A stretch of DNA of 35,453 nucleotides from Candidatus Poribacteria bacterium (GCA_003635195.1 PYIY01000069.1:1-35453), one strand, 5' to 3'. Shown: positions 6,919 through 15,816, counted from the first letter of the stretch. A program made the numbers and translations. The notes: generated by a model not told the origin, from the sequence alone.

Positions 6919-7785
6919 CTACCGTTTAAGTCGACCCCATATCGTCGCAAGTTTTCCTTCTGCTTCAACTGCTGCGAATCCGCCATCGATCTCTGCACCA
7001 TTTTTACCCACCAAATGGTAGGCGTTGCCTGAGGTATCCGAGAACTCCCGTGTTCCCATCGGTTCATCAAAATGCCACAAGGCAACCGTTTTCGCGTCAT
7101 TCTTGAACTTTGTGCGCCTTTCGGGCGGCTTGAGACCCCCCTTGGCGATATTGTAACGCGCAACCTTTGAGATTCGGACCTCATCAATATAGCCCGAAAA
7201 ATGACCCCAAAAATGATTGCCGTGCATACCAGACCTAATTTTCTCGCCAAACCCACCGATTGTAAAATCCGGTGGATGCTCGGCGTGTGAGAGATCGTCT
7301 GTAAGCGTTGTTCCTCCCCGTGAGATGCGCACGAAATCGTTAATAATGAGTGTCCTCTGTCTCCCTTCTCCTTGAAGGGCGACATGATGCCATTGATTGG
7401 GGGGAACTTTATTTACCATCCAGAACGCTACTGTTGCGTGCGCTACGGCACGATCAAGGTGCACTGCACCCGTTAGTATGAAATCTCCGTGCTGACCACG
7501 GGTCCAGACATACATCTTTACCTGTTGGCTGAGAATTATTGGGAGTATATTCTCGTCAGGCAGATTGGTTGGATATATCCACGCTTCAAAGGTCCATTCA
7601 TCTATGTCTTTTGGTATGAGGAAACCGAAGGTTTCAAAGTCCAAAATGGCGTGGTCGTTCACTCCATCAAGCACTAAATAGTTCCCACCCGCAGGTGAAG
7701 GCGGCGGAAGCGATTCAGCACACATTGGCATCAAAATGAACAGAAAAAGAAAAGTGAAAATTGGCAGATTTCGTAGAGTTTTCAT
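6919..7785 (-). CDS. Secreted LamG/concanavalin-like protein (copy 1 of the tandem array)
   Basis: 288 aa. The start is the ATG at 7785, with AAGGAGA upstream; the open frame continues to 8262 only as an out-of-frame shadow of the next gene. A signal peptide (MKTLRNLPIF... MCAES) covers about residues 1-24. The LamG-type jelly roll occupies about 35-205, with motifs WTFEAWIYP, NQWHHVAL and GYIDEVRISKVARYN. It is followed by a second conserved block, KTVALWHFDEPMGTREFSD, and an SGNAYHLVGKNGA strand. The protein ends in GKLATIWGRLKR, a tail shared with its neighbours. The role is probably carbohydrate or surface binding outside the cytoplasm; no catalytic residues are seen. It has diverged most from the other three copies in the 70-120 region. 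Confidence 0.85.
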   Translation of the reverse strand: MKTLRNLPIFTFLFLFILMPMCAESLPPPSPAGGNYLVLDGVNDHAILDFETFGFLIPKDIDEWTFEAWIYPTNLPDENILPIILSQQVKMYVWTRGQHGDFILTGAVHLDRAVAHATVAFWMVNKVPPNQWHHVALQGEGRQRTLIINDFVRISRGGTTLTDDLSHAEHPPDFTIGGFGEKIRSGMHGNHFWGHFSGYIDEVRISKVARYNIAKGGLKPPERRTKFKNDAKTVALWHFDEPMGTREFSDTSGNAYHLVGKNGAEIDGGFAAVEAEGKLATIWGRLKR

Positions 7786-7915
7786 CTTCGCAGATCTCCT
7801 TAATTCTTGTAGTAAAGTCCGAAAATACGTGGACTCTTTAGAAAACACAAAACACTTCCTCGCTGACAGGATTTTCTGGGAAAATCCGCAGAAATACACG
7901 AAACGCACAAGAACA

Positions 7916-8764
7916 TTAGTGTGCTTCAATTGCGAGTGCGCCGTCGGTCTTTGCGCCATTTTTCCCGACCAGATGGTAGGCGTTGCCTGAGGTATCTGAG
8001 AACTTCCGTGTTCCGCTCGGTTCATCAAAATGCCACAACGCAACCGTTTTCGCGTCATTCTTGAACTTTTCGCGTTTTTTGGGTGGCGTGAAACGGCCTT
8101 TGGCGATATTGTAGCGCGCAACCTTTGAGATGCGGACCTCATCAATATAGCCCGAAAAATGACCCCAAAAATGATCGCCGTGAATCCGAGACTGAATTTT
8201 CTCGCCAAACCCTCCGATTGTAAAATTCTGTGGATGCTCAGCGTGTGAGAGATCATCTGCAAGCGTTATTCCTTGCCCTCCCTGTGAGATGCGCGCGACA
8301 TCGTTAACAATGACTGCTGTGTTCAGTCCCTTTCCGCCCTGAAAAGCGACGTGATTCCATTGGTTCGGGGAAAGTTTTACCATGCCGAACGCCATTGCAG
8401 CGTGCCCTCTGGCACGAGCAAGGTACGCGCCACCCATTAGTCTTAAACCTCCTTCGGGACCAAGGTTCCGGAAATACAGCCGCACCTGTTGGCTGAGAAT
8501 TACTGCGTCTATCTTCTTAGGCAGTGTGGTTGGATATATCCACGCTTCAAAGGTGAATGCATCTGTGTCTTTTGGCAAGAGAAGACCGAAGGTCTCAAGG
8601 AGAGCGAAGGGCTCAAGGTCCAAAATAGCGTGGTCGTCCACGCCATCAAGGGCTAAATAGTTGCCACCCGCAGGTGATGGCGGCGGAAGCGATTCAGCAC
8701 GCAGCGGAATGAAAACCAGCAGAAAAAGGCAACCAAAAATTGACAGATTTCGTAGCGTTTTCAT
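7916..8764 (-). CDS. Secreted LamG protein (copy 2), C-terminal tail lost
   Basis: 282 aa from ATG 8764. Signal peptide of about 24 residues, then a LamG domain with FTFEAWIYP, NQWNHVAFQGG and GYIDEVRISKVARY. It has a small insertion near residues 38-45 (ILDLEPFALLETFG) relative to the other copies, which looks like an internal duplication. The end reads LAIEAH and stops, where the other copies continue from VEAE into GKLATIWGRLKR. The DNA after this point (7786-7915) is unlike the other spacers, so the 3' end has been replaced. An in-frame ATG at 8812 overlaps the TGA of copy 3, so a longer start is possible, but it would spoil the signal peptide. Confidence 0.8.
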   Translation of the reverse strand: MKTLRNLSIFGCLFLLVFIPLRAESLPPPSPAGGNYLALDGVDDHAILDLEPFALLETFGLLLPKDTDAFTFEAWIYPTTLPKKIDAVILSQQVRLYFRNLGPEGGLRLMGGAYLARARGHAAMAFGMVKLSPNQWNHVAFQGGKGLNTAVIVNDVARISQGGQGITLADDLSHAEHPQNFTIGGFGEKIQSRIHGDHFWGHFSGYIDEVRISKVARYNIAKGRFTPPKKREKFKNDAKTVALWHFDEPSGTRKFSDTSGNAYHLVGKNGAKTDGALAIEAH

Positions 8765-8808
8765 CTTCGGAAGTCTTCTTGATTTTTTGCAGTAAATCAG
8801 TTTCTTTT

Positions 8809-9675
8809 TCATCGCTTCAGTCGCCCCCATATCGTCGCAAGTTTTCCTTCTGCCTCAACTGCTGCGAATTCGCCATCGGTCTTTGCGCCATTTTTACCTA
8901 TTAGATGATAGGCGTTGCCTGAGGTATCCGAGAACTTCCGTGTTCCGCTCGGTTCATCAAAATGCCACAAGGCGACCGTTTTTGCGTCATTCTTGAACTT
9001 TGTGAGCGTCGTGAAAAAACCATTTCTTTTCTTGGCATCGTAGCGCGCAACCTTTGAGATGCGGACCTCATCAATATAGCCCGAAAAATGACCCCAAAAA
9101 TGATCGCCGTGAATCCCAGACTGAATTTTCTTGCCAAACCCACCGATTGTAAAATCTTGTGGATGCTCGGCGTGCGAAATATCGTCTGCAAGCGTTATTC
9201 CTTGCCCTCCCTTTGAAACGCGCTCGGAACCGTTAACAATGACTCTCGTCTTATGTCCTTTTCCGCCCTGAAAGGCGACGTGATTCCATTGATTCAGAGA
9301 AAGCTCTAGAAAGCCGGATGCCATTTCAGCGATCCCTACAGCACGAGCAAGGTGCGCGCCACCTATTAGTCTGAAACCGCCATCGGGACCAAGGTTCCGG
9401 AAATACAGCCGCACCTGTTGGCTGAGAATTACTGCGTCTATTTTCTTAGGCAGCGTTGTTGGATATATCCATGCTTCAAAGGTGAATGCCTCTGCGTCTT
9501 TTGGTATGAGGAGCCCGAAGGTTTCAAAGTCCAAAACGGCGTGATCGTCCACTCCATCAAGGGCCAAATAGTTCCCATCCGCAGGTGATGGCGGTGGAAC
9601 CGCTTCAGCACTCAGCGGAATGAAAACCAACAGAAAAAGGCAAGCAAAAATTGACAGATTTCGTAGCGTTTTCAT
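8809..9675 (-). CDS. Secreted LamG protein (copy 3)
   Basis: 288 aa, starting at ATG 9675 after a GGGAG. Signal peptide MKTLRNLSIFACLFLLVFIP to about AEA, LamG motifs FTFEAWIYP (about 69-77), NQWNHVAFQ and GYIDEVRISKVARYD, then the KTVALWHFDEPSG block, and the tail GKLATIWGRLKR followed by TGA. Very close to copies 2 and 4. The gene is 43 nt downstream of copy 4 and 44 nt upstream of copy 2, so one transcript is likely. Role inferred as extracellular glycan or protein binding. Confidence 0.85.
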   Translation of the reverse strand: MKTLRNLSIFACLFLLVFIPLSAEAVPPPSPADGNYLALDGVDDHAVLDFETFGLLIPKDAEAFTFEAWIYPTTLPKKIDAVILSQQVRLYFRNLGPDGGFRLIGGAHLARAVGIAEMASGFLELSLNQWNHVAFQGGKGHKTRVIVNGSERVSKGGQGITLADDISHAEHPQDFTIGGFGKKIQSGIHGDHFWGHFSGYIDEVRISKVARYDAKKRNGFFTTLTKFKNDAKTVALWHFDEPSGTRKFSDTSGNAYHLIGKNGAKTDGEFAAVEAEGKLATIWGRLKR

Positions 9676-9718
9676 CTTCGGAAGTCTCCCTGGTTTTTGT
9701 AGTAAATCAGTGTCTTTT

Positions 9719-10627
9719 TCATCGCTTCAGTCGTCCCCATATCGTCGCAAGTTTTCCCTCTGCTTCAACTGCGAGTGTGCCACCGGTCTCTGCACCATTT
9801 CTACCCATCAAATGGTAGGCGTTGCCTGATGTATCTGAGAACGCACGTGCTCCGCTCGGTTCATCAAAATGCCACAAAGCAACCGTCTTTGCGTCATTTT
9901 TGAATTTCCTCTGCGGCGTGAAACCGCGTTTGGCGGTATTGTAACGTATAACCTTTGAGATGCGGACCTCATCAATATAGCCCGCAAAATAACCCCAAGA
10001 ATGCAGTGTGTGAAACGGAATTTTTTTTGTCTCACACCCTCCAAGTGTAAAATCCTGTGGATGCCCTCCGAGTGAGGTGATCTTATCTGCGTCGTGTGCC
10101 AGAGTTATTCCTTTCTCTCCCCCTGAGATGCGCGCGAAATCATTAACAATGACTGTCGTCTTCCGTCCCTTTCCTCCCTGAAAGGCAATGTGATTCCATT
10201 GGTTCGCGGGAAACTTCATCGGGGCGAGCGACATTATAGTGTGCCCTACGTCACGAGCAAGGTGCGCTAAACCTTGTATCATGAAATCTCCCTTCGACAG
10301 GTTTAGAAGCACCTTTACACCCCCAAATCCCTGGTGATCATGGCCCGTGACATCCATCATCACCTGTTGGCTGAGAACCAGTGTGTGTACATCCGTGTTA
10401 GGCAGCGTGGTTGGATATACCCACGCTTCAAAGGTGAATTCATCTGCGTCTTTTGGTATGAGGAGACCGAAAATTTCAAAGTCCAAAATGGCGTGATCGT
10501 CCACACCATCAAGCACTAAATAGTTGCCACCGGCAGGCGAAGGCGGTGGCATCGCTTCAGCACGCAGCGAAATTAAAACGAGTAGAAAAAGGCAAGTGAA
10601 AATTGACTGATTTCGTAGATTCTTCAT
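9719..10627 (-). CDS. Secreted LamG protein (copy 4)
   Basis: 302 aa from ATG 10627, the first gene of the close tandem array. Signal peptide MKNLRNQSIFTCLFLLVLIS to about RAEA. LamG motifs are FTFEAWVYP, NQWNHIAFQGG and GYIDEVRISKVIRYN. An additional loop (about 85-110, including HDHQGFGGVKVLLNLSKGD) makes it longer than the others. A single Cys appears in the FTLGGCETKK stretch where the other copies have GGFGEK. It ends in GKLATIWGRLKR. Loop differences among copies affect exactly the surface-exposed regions, as would be expected if ligands differ. Confidence 0.85.
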   Translation of the reverse strand: MKNLRNQSIFTCLFLLVLISLRAEAMPPPSPAGGNYLVLDGVDDHAILDFEIFGLLIPKDADEFTFEAWVYPTTLPNTDVHTLVLSQQVMMDVTGHDHQGFGGVKVLLNLSKGDFMIQGLAHLARDVGHTIMSLAPMKFPANQWNHIAFQGGKGRKTTVIVNDFARISGGEKGITLAHDADKITSLGGHPQDFTLGGCETKKIPFHTLHSWGYFAGYIDEVRISKVIRYNTAKRGFTPQRKFKNDAKTVALWHFDEPSGARAFSDTSGNAYHLMGRNGAETGGTLAVEAEGKLATIWGRLKR

Positions 10628-10743
10628 CTTCGTAAGTTTCCTTGATTTTATAGTAGATTCCGTAAAGATAAGGGGGGTTCATAAATCAACGCAATTTAGC
10701 ATCTGGGTTATCAGTCGTCAATTATCAGCAACCTGTAAGTGTC

Positions 10744-10758
10744 GCGAGCGCAGCTCGC
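10744..10758. repeat. Short REP-like hairpin
   Basis: GCGAGC-GCA-GCTCGC is a perfect 6-bp stem with a 3-nt loop inside GTCGCGAGCGCAGCTCGCTCC, in the 207-bp gap between LamG genes 4 and 5. GC-rich within an AT-rich spacer, it looks like a dispersed palindromic element. There is no T tract for a terminator. Confidence 0.5.
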
Positions 10759-10834
10759 TCCTACTCCTATATATCGTTGGGACATCCAGAAAGCCAAAGA
10801 CTGATGTTCCCGAATTTCTTAAGGAATCTCAAGT

Positions 10835-11797
10835 TCAAAACGATTCCGACTTGACTTGACCCCATGTTGTCGCCAAAGAATTGTCCGGACGAATTTCAAG
10901 TTCATCTTCATCTTGACGCATTTCAACTTCACCTTCAGGATTACGATTCAGATTGACACCCGTCCCGCCAATCGTAGTAGCACCATTCATACCGACTAAC
11001 GTCTTCCCATTCCCAGATGTATCTTCAAAGCGATCTGCGCCTTCTTTCTCATTAAAATCCCAGAGTGCCAACGTGTGCGCATCCGTAAAAAAACGATGCG
11101 GTGGATCAAACGGCGAGAAACCCGGCTTGCCAGGTAAATCATACCGCGCGATATTTGAAAACCTTACCACATCAATCTCGCCATGAAAGTGCGTCTTTCG
11201 GCCCAACACTTGTCCATTCCTATTGATTAGTAACGCATCTTCAGCATAGCCGCCAATGAAGAAACTTTTAAACTGTTCACGGACACGCAGTTCCGGGGCT
11301 ACTGCGTTCATAAACTCAGGCTGTCCTCGAACAATTTGATCGTTGTACGCCAAATGAAACGTGCTGTCCTTGAAAATGACTGCCAGATAGTTCCATTGGT
11401 CCTTTTTGATGACAGCATTAATGCCTGTGACACCTCTCAATTCTCCTGATACAAGATGTGCTGAGCCATAGGAACAAACTTCATTCTTCTTACGAATCCT
11501 ACCCTGACACCTATCATCTATCAGCAATCCGAAAGCAACTTGCTGACTCAGAATGATATTGTTTTCTCCTAACTCCGGTCGAGATTTCGGATAGAACCAT
11601 ACCTCAACGGTAAACTCATCGGTGTTTTTTGGGAAAATGTAACCGTGTTCGGCAAGTGGGAGGATCGCATAGTCATCCTCACCATCCAGCACCAAAACAC
11701 CACCGGAAGGTTCGAAAGAAAAGACAGGCATCACTAATAAACTCAACAATAACACCGCACTGCGTACACTTAGTAGGAACTTAAAGTTAATATACAC
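10835..11797 (-). CDS. Secreted LamG protein (copy 5, diverged)
   Basis: 320 aa, starting with GTG 11797 (GAGGG about 7 nt upstream). Signal peptide of about 27 residues ending near VMPVFSF. LamG motifs FTVEVWFYP, DQWNYLAVIF and GEIDVVRFSNIARYD, then HTLALWDFNEKEG and the SGNGKTLVGMNGA strand, so the domain order equals that of the tandem copies but identity is much lower. A charged linker (EGEVEMRQDEDELEIRPD) precedes the tail NSLATTWGQVKSESF, which matches the GKLATIWGRLKR tail of the others. It contains a Cys pair (near RCQGRIRKKNEVC) that could form a disulfide. Probably an extracytoplasmic binding protein. Confidence 0.85.
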   Translation of the reverse strand: MYINFKFLLSVRSAVLLLSLLVMPVFSFEPSGGVLVLDGEDDYAILPLAEHGYIFPKNTDEFTVEVWFYPKSRPELGENNIILSQQVAFGLLIDDRCQGRIRKKNEVCSYGSAHLVSGELRGVTGINAVIKKDQWNYLAVIFKDSTFHLAYNDQIVRGQPEFMNAVAPELRVREQFKSFFIGGYAEDALLINRNGQVLGRKTHFHGEIDVVRFSNIARYDLPGKPGFSPFDPPHRFFTDAHTLALWDFNEKEGADRFEDTSGNGKTLVGMNGATTIGGTGVNLNRNPEGEVEMRQDEDELEIRPDNSLATTWGQVKSESF

Positions 11798-11878
11798 CAG
11801 AAACCCTCTTTCTTAGGTTAAACATTTTTCGCACGTTTATTAATCGTTGAGAATCGGAAATGTGTGAATGAAGTTTGC

Positions 11879-11913
11879 AAAAAAGTCCCTGCTGCAAGCG
11901 TATACAGCAGGGA
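11879..11913 (-). terminator. Rho-independent terminator of the ECF/secreted-protein operon
   Basis: On the minus strand, TCCCTGCTG (11913-11905) pairs perfectly with CAGCAGGGA (11894-11886) around a 10-nt loop and is followed by CTTTTTT. The hairpin begins 7 nt after the stop of the gene at 11921. Confidence 0.88.
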
Positions 11914-11920
11914 TCTTTGT

Positions 11921-12754
11921 TTAGCGATTCTGCTTAATATCTGCCCAAGTTGTTGTCGCCTTTCCTGCAGGATCAACGGGAAGACCTCCAGCAATCTCCC
12001 TAAAGAAACCTTTCTGGTCCTTCGATTTATCAGGATAGATTTTGCAGACTTCATGCGTGTTATCGTCAAAGTGTAAATTGATATAGGCAGCACCCTGGGT
12101 TTCGCCACACCGGTAAAGAACGACATTGGCACCTTTTTCGAGTTTAACTTCAATGTTATAATTAACGACCTGCGCGCCACCTGTCCAAGTTGTACTGTTA
12201 TACCACTTCTCCCCATTAATCCAAATTTGAGCATGGTCATCGTGTGCAGGCGACATCACTGCCTTCATATCTTTAGGCGCAGCAATGACACATATAGCGT
12301 AGGTATCAATGTTATTAGCAGCCCCCTCTCGGTTCATATTGTCCTGGTTCGCTGGGTCGAGTTCAAAAACTGTCCAATCTCGAGTGCCACCGTGGTCGCC
12401 GCCCCATGCCATCTTAACAGTTTGGGTTTTCTTTAAGCCTGCAAGGGTTGAGAGGGATAATTGTGTGAGTTTACCTTTGGTGCCTTCCTCAATAAGGTCT
12501 CTGCTACCTGAAATTTGGAAGCCTCCATTGTTTTCATAATTTCCGTTGGGTCCGTACCACTTGGTAATCCAGTTTTTGTTATCAGCGTGGGATTCGTCCA
12601 ATGCGGCTTCGTCGGGATTTTTGAGCCAATCTGCTTCTTTTAAAGGACCGTCGTCAATGTTAGCTTGTCCCTGCGCAAATGCAAAGTGTGAAGTTCCAAT
12701 AACCAACGTAAAAACAACGCCTATCGTAAGTGTCAGTGGGTAAAACCTTTTCAT
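11921..12754 (-). CDS. Secreted protein of unknown function with WG-K-like tail, coupled to the ECF sigma gene
   Basis: 277 aa. The ATG at 12754 is preferred over the TTG just before it; AAGGAGG lies 9 nt upstream and overlaps the stop of the sigma-factor gene. Signal peptide MKRFYPLTLTIG... ends near HFAFA. The body reads as beta-rich: a WYGPNGNYENNGGFQI region about 70-85, and AQIWINGEKWYNSTTW with NYNIEVKLEKGANVVLYR at about 175-215. The latter resembles the PA14/carbohydrate-binding fold seen in proteins with a 'HAQIWINGE' type loop. Two Cys may pair. The end is GKATTTWADIKQNR, recalling the tail of the LamG proteins. It is the last gene before a strong terminator, so it is probably the partner or target of the sigma/propeller protein. 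Confidence 0.75.
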   Translation of the reverse strand: MKRFYPLTLTIGVVFTLVIGTSHFAFAQGQANIDDGPLKEADWLKNPDEAALDESHADNKNWITKWYGPNGNYENNGGFQISGSRDLIEEGTKGKLTQLSLSTLAGLKKTQTVKMAWGGDHGGTRDWTVFELDPANQDNMNREGAANNIDTYAICVIAAPKDMKAVMSPAHDDHAQIWINGEKWYNSTTWTGGAQVVNYNIEVKLEKGANVVLYRCGETQGAAYINLHFDDNTHEVCKIYPDKSKDQKGFFREIAGGLPVDPAGKATTTWADIKQNR

Positions 12755-12769
12755 CAAAATTTGCCTCCT

Positions 12770-15706
12770 TTATTTCTCTTCATTGTCTTCAAGCGAGATG
12801 TAAAACAGTCCCTTCTCTTTAGCACGATTGATCATACTGGTAGCACTATAGAGTTTATCGTTAGCGATGACGAGATCACTGATTGCATTCGGCACTTCTG
12901 AAGAAATCTGTTCCCACTGCGTCCGCGTATTCAAACGATAGCCGCCAGCATCGCCAGCCCCATAAACCGTTGTACTATCCACAGCAAATTTGTCTATGAC
13001 GATGCGTGTACCTATTTCATCCGTAAGTATGCGCCAGTTTACCCCAGTTTGCGAAGCCATGACCCCATTATCTGTTGCGACGTAAACCGATGCCCCTGCA
13101 AAGACGATATCCTTGAAGTGCGTGAAGCGGAGCGGCAGGGTTGGCGTAACGTCTCTCCAACTCTCCCCTTCATCAAGCGATTGAAACAGCCGACCATCCC
13201 ATTTGCCTGCGTAGACGGTTTCTCCTAAAACCGCTAATTTGAACACCTCGGAGGACCTGTATAGCGGATGATTCTCTACTAATCCAGTGCTTTTCCATTC
13301 TGGATCACCGAGTTTCCATTTGAAAAGTTCCCCGAGATATTCCACATAAAAGGTATCACGACTCGCCACAGCTGTCTCAGTTCTCAGACGAGATACATGC
13401 TGGCTCTCTCGCTCTTTTGACTGATATTTTTCATAAGCAAGTTTTTTACGATCCAAAATTGGGACACCTTGAAGCGGAATGAACCGATCGCCACCGGTAG
13501 ATAAACGAAAAATTCTCACATTGTCTCCTGAACATGAAAGCGAATAAAGCATGTTGCCAACAACGATCAGTTTTGCATCAGCCCTCACACTGGTACTGGG
13601 ATTATTGGATCCATCTTTCTGCCCATCCGTCGGAACTTTTTTCCAGGACCCGCCCGTATCCGTTGATTGATAAATGTCATAGCCAGTATGGGTGTATAAT
13701 CTATTGTCAAACGCGATCAAATCGGTTATAAGTGTTCCTATTATCCCGTTCATAAATAGATGCCATGATTCACCGCCGTCAGTCGTGCGATGAATGCTGC
13801 ATACATCGGCTTTGTAACACGTTTTCTCGTTTATTATCACAGATGGAAGGCGGATACTGCTCAAAAAATTCCAGTCATCTTTGAGTTTTGTAAGTTTCGT
13901 CCAAGTCTGTCCACCGTCCGTTGAACGAGATTGCGTGAGACTCAATGCCAAGAGCGTTTTATCAGCTGCTAAAACCGTTATACCCGCCAGTACACCGCTG
14001 GGGAGATCTTGATTTTCACGCCATATTTCAGTCCACGACGCGCCCAAGTCAGCCGAATGGAAAATTTTGACGAAATCTGACCTATTATTCCACATCGCCT
14101 CTTTTATTTCACTTCGCGTTAATCTCACTAAAAACTCGTGCGCTATTCCGGCATAGAGATTATTTCCTGAGACTGCCAAGGAACAGACAGCTCCTGATGT
14201 ATCCAATGGCAATTTTCCCCAGATGTCTGAATTGAGACGGTAGAGACCGTTCTCTGTAGCAGCAAACACTGTTTTTCCAACGGCAGCCACTGCGGAAATT
14301 TTTTCGCCTGTCAACCCGTCGTTAAGAGGGGTCCATTGTGCACCACCATCTGTGGATCGGAAAATCCCTCTATTTTTTAGGGCAAGATACATCGTAACAG
14401 GTACTTGTGAACTGGACGCTTCTTCGGCACCTGTAACGACGAGTTCAACAGGCTCACCCTTAGGTCGGGTACCCAGTGCCCTCCATGTCTCACCCCTGCT
14501 ATCCGAAGCAAATATCTCGTCAGTAGAAACAATATAAAGCCTACCACTCTGCTCTGCTATTGGCATCAATGCCATTGGCCCCGACAAAGATTCGACAATC
14601 GGGACACTCGCGTCAACGCGTGTCCACGCGGTTGCATCTGCCGTTAATCTGTATATCCCTGTTTGTATAACAGCATAGACGGTCCCGTCAGATGCGGCGA
14701 AGATATTGCAGACAGGCCCCGCTGGCGGTCCGTTTCCGTGCATCCACTGTGCTGTAGAAAACTTGGTGGCATTCTCCGATGGAACAGACATCGAGGTAAC
14801 ATTAGAGACTTGGGTGCCGACTCTACTGGTTTTACCGGGACTGGTATCCCGTCCGATCCGATTTCGCACAGCGGGTTTCGCTGCTATATCAAGGATGATA
14901 GGTGCCTCGACGATTTCAACCGTCGGTTCAGATTGTGCTTCAAAACTGTACGGCTTCTGGAAACGGGTGAGGTATCGGTTGCTTGCCCCGAGGAGTAAGG
15001 CAACCAAAACCGCAACTGTACCTAAAGCCACCCATGGGAGGAAGGGTTTAGGGGCTGGCGACGGTGTAGGTGTCATGTCAGCGACTTGTCGCATGATGTT
15101 CTGGCTTAAACTTGCGGGTATTTGTACGCCGCCGAGTACCTCCTGGATTAACACTTCCTGCTGTTCTTGTAAACGCTTGCGCGCTCGCTGGAGTCGGCTT
15201 GTAATCGTGTTTACAGACACGCCTAAGAATTTGCTAATCTCCTTGGTCGTCATTTTACCGAGATAATAGAGCGTCACGACAGTACGTTCGCTCTCCGGGA
15301 GTTTCGCGAGCAGTTTTTTGACGAGTTCATGGCAATGCTCAGTGTGCTCCGTTTCCCGCTGTTCTGCTACGTGATGTGTATAAGAGGCTCTCTCGATTTC
15401 TTCCACGGGTGTGTCCTCCAGCGATTGCATGACAGGTTTATTCTTTTCCAGCCATTTAAGGCAGAGTCGATTGGCGATGACATACATCCATCCTGAAAGT
15501 TGATTTGGATTCCTGAGCTGCGAAAGGTTTTTGTATACTTGGAGGAAAGTGTCTTGCGTAATCTCTTCAGCAATGTGAAAATCACCAATCTTCCGCCACG
15601 CAAGTGCATGAATACTATTTTGATGTTTTTGAACTAAGATTTCAAACGCTGTATCGTCGCCCGACAAAACTCTACGAATGAGTTGAATATCGTCTTCTCT
15701 TTCCAT
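12770..15706 (-). CDS. ECF sigma factor fused to a membrane-anchored Asp-box beta-propeller
   Basis: 978 aa. Residues about 10-85 are sigma-70 region 2 (GDDTAFEILVQKH, AEEITQDTFLQVYKNL). Residues about 130-182 are region 4 (LPESERTVVTLYYLGKM, EISKFLGVSVNTITSRLQRAR). A Pro-rich linker leads to one membrane helix (about 223-241, LPWVALGTVAVLVALLLG). The remaining 720 residues carry seven Asp-box/BNR motifs such as STDGGAQWT, STDGGQTWT, TTDGGESW and STDTGGSW, as in sortilin/YCF48-like propellers. The sigma domain would be cytoplasmic and the propeller extracytoplasmic. This suggests a one-protein sensor whose sigma part is held at the membrane, perhaps freed by proteolysis (inference). GGAG lies 8 nt before the ATG. 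The gene is followed at 15 bp by a secreted protein. Confidence 0.88.
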   Translation of the reverse strand: MEREDDIQLIRRVLSGDDTAFEILVQKHQNSIHALAWRKIGDFHIAEEITQDTFLQVYKNLSQLRNPNQLSGWMYVIANRLCLKWLEKNKPVMQSLEDTPVEEIERASYTHHVAEQRETEHTEHCHELVKKLLAKLPESERTVVTLYYLGKMTTKEISKFLGVSVNTITSRLQRARKRLQEQQEVLIQEVLGGVQIPASLSQNIMRQVADMTPTPSPAPKPFLPWVALGTVAVLVALLLGASNRYLTRFQKPYSFEAQSEPTVEIVEAPIILDIAAKPAVRNRIGRDTSPGKTSRVGTQVSNVTSMSVPSENATKFSTAQWMHGNGPPAGPVCNIFAASDGTVYAVIQTGIYRLTADATAWTRVDASVPIVESLSGPMALMPIAEQSGRLYIVSTDEIFASDSRGETWRALGTRPKGEPVELVVTGAEEASSSQVPVTMYLALKNRGIFRSTDGGAQWTPLNDGLTGEKISAVAAVGKTVFAATENGLYRLNSDIWGKLPLDTSGAVCSLAVSGNNLYAGIAHEFLVRLTRSEIKEAMWNNRSDFVKIFHSADLGASWTEIWRENQDLPSGVLAGITVLAADKTLLALSLTQSRSTDGGQTWTKLTKLKDDWNFLSSIRLPSVIINEKTCYKADVCSIHRTTDGGESWHLFMNGIIGTLITDLIAFDNRLYTHTGYDIYQSTDTGGSWKKVPTDGQKDGSNNPSTSVRADAKLIVVGNMLYSLSCSGDNVRIFRLSTGGDRFIPLQGVPILDRKKLAYEKYQSKERESQHVSRLRTETAVASRDTFYVEYLGELFKWKLGDPEWKSTGLVENHPLYRSSEVFKLAVLGETVYAGKWDGRLFQSLDEGESWRDVTPTLPLRFTHFKDIVFAGASVYVATDNGVMASQTGVNWRILTDEIGTRIVIDKFAVDSTTVYGAGDAGGYRLNTRTQWEQISSEVPNAISDLVIANDKLYSATSMINRAKEKGLFYISLEDNEEK

Positions 15707-15816
15707 CAGGATGCTCCATGATTAATGAATAGATTGAAGTGTGATTGTGTTCCACTGCTGTGGCGAGTTCCATCTATTCTATGTTCATTTAAGACTGCTT
15801 TTTGGTTTCTTGAAAG

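Larger units (their letters stand above)
6919..10627 (-). repeat. Tandem array of four LamG paralogous genes
   Basis: Four direct copies of a unit of about 0.87-0.98 kb lie head to tail. Long stretches are nearly identical at nucleotide level, for example the block coding for GHFSGYIDEVRISKVARY and the gene starts coding for MKTLRN. This indicates recent duplication and probably gene conversion. A fifth, diverged LamG gene at 10835 stands upstream. Confidence 0.85.

Noticed and set aside
7786..8262. N-terminal 159-residue extension of the first LamG gene
   Set aside because: It is the wrong frame of the paralogous copy upstream; the true start with signal peptide and ribosome site is at 7785.
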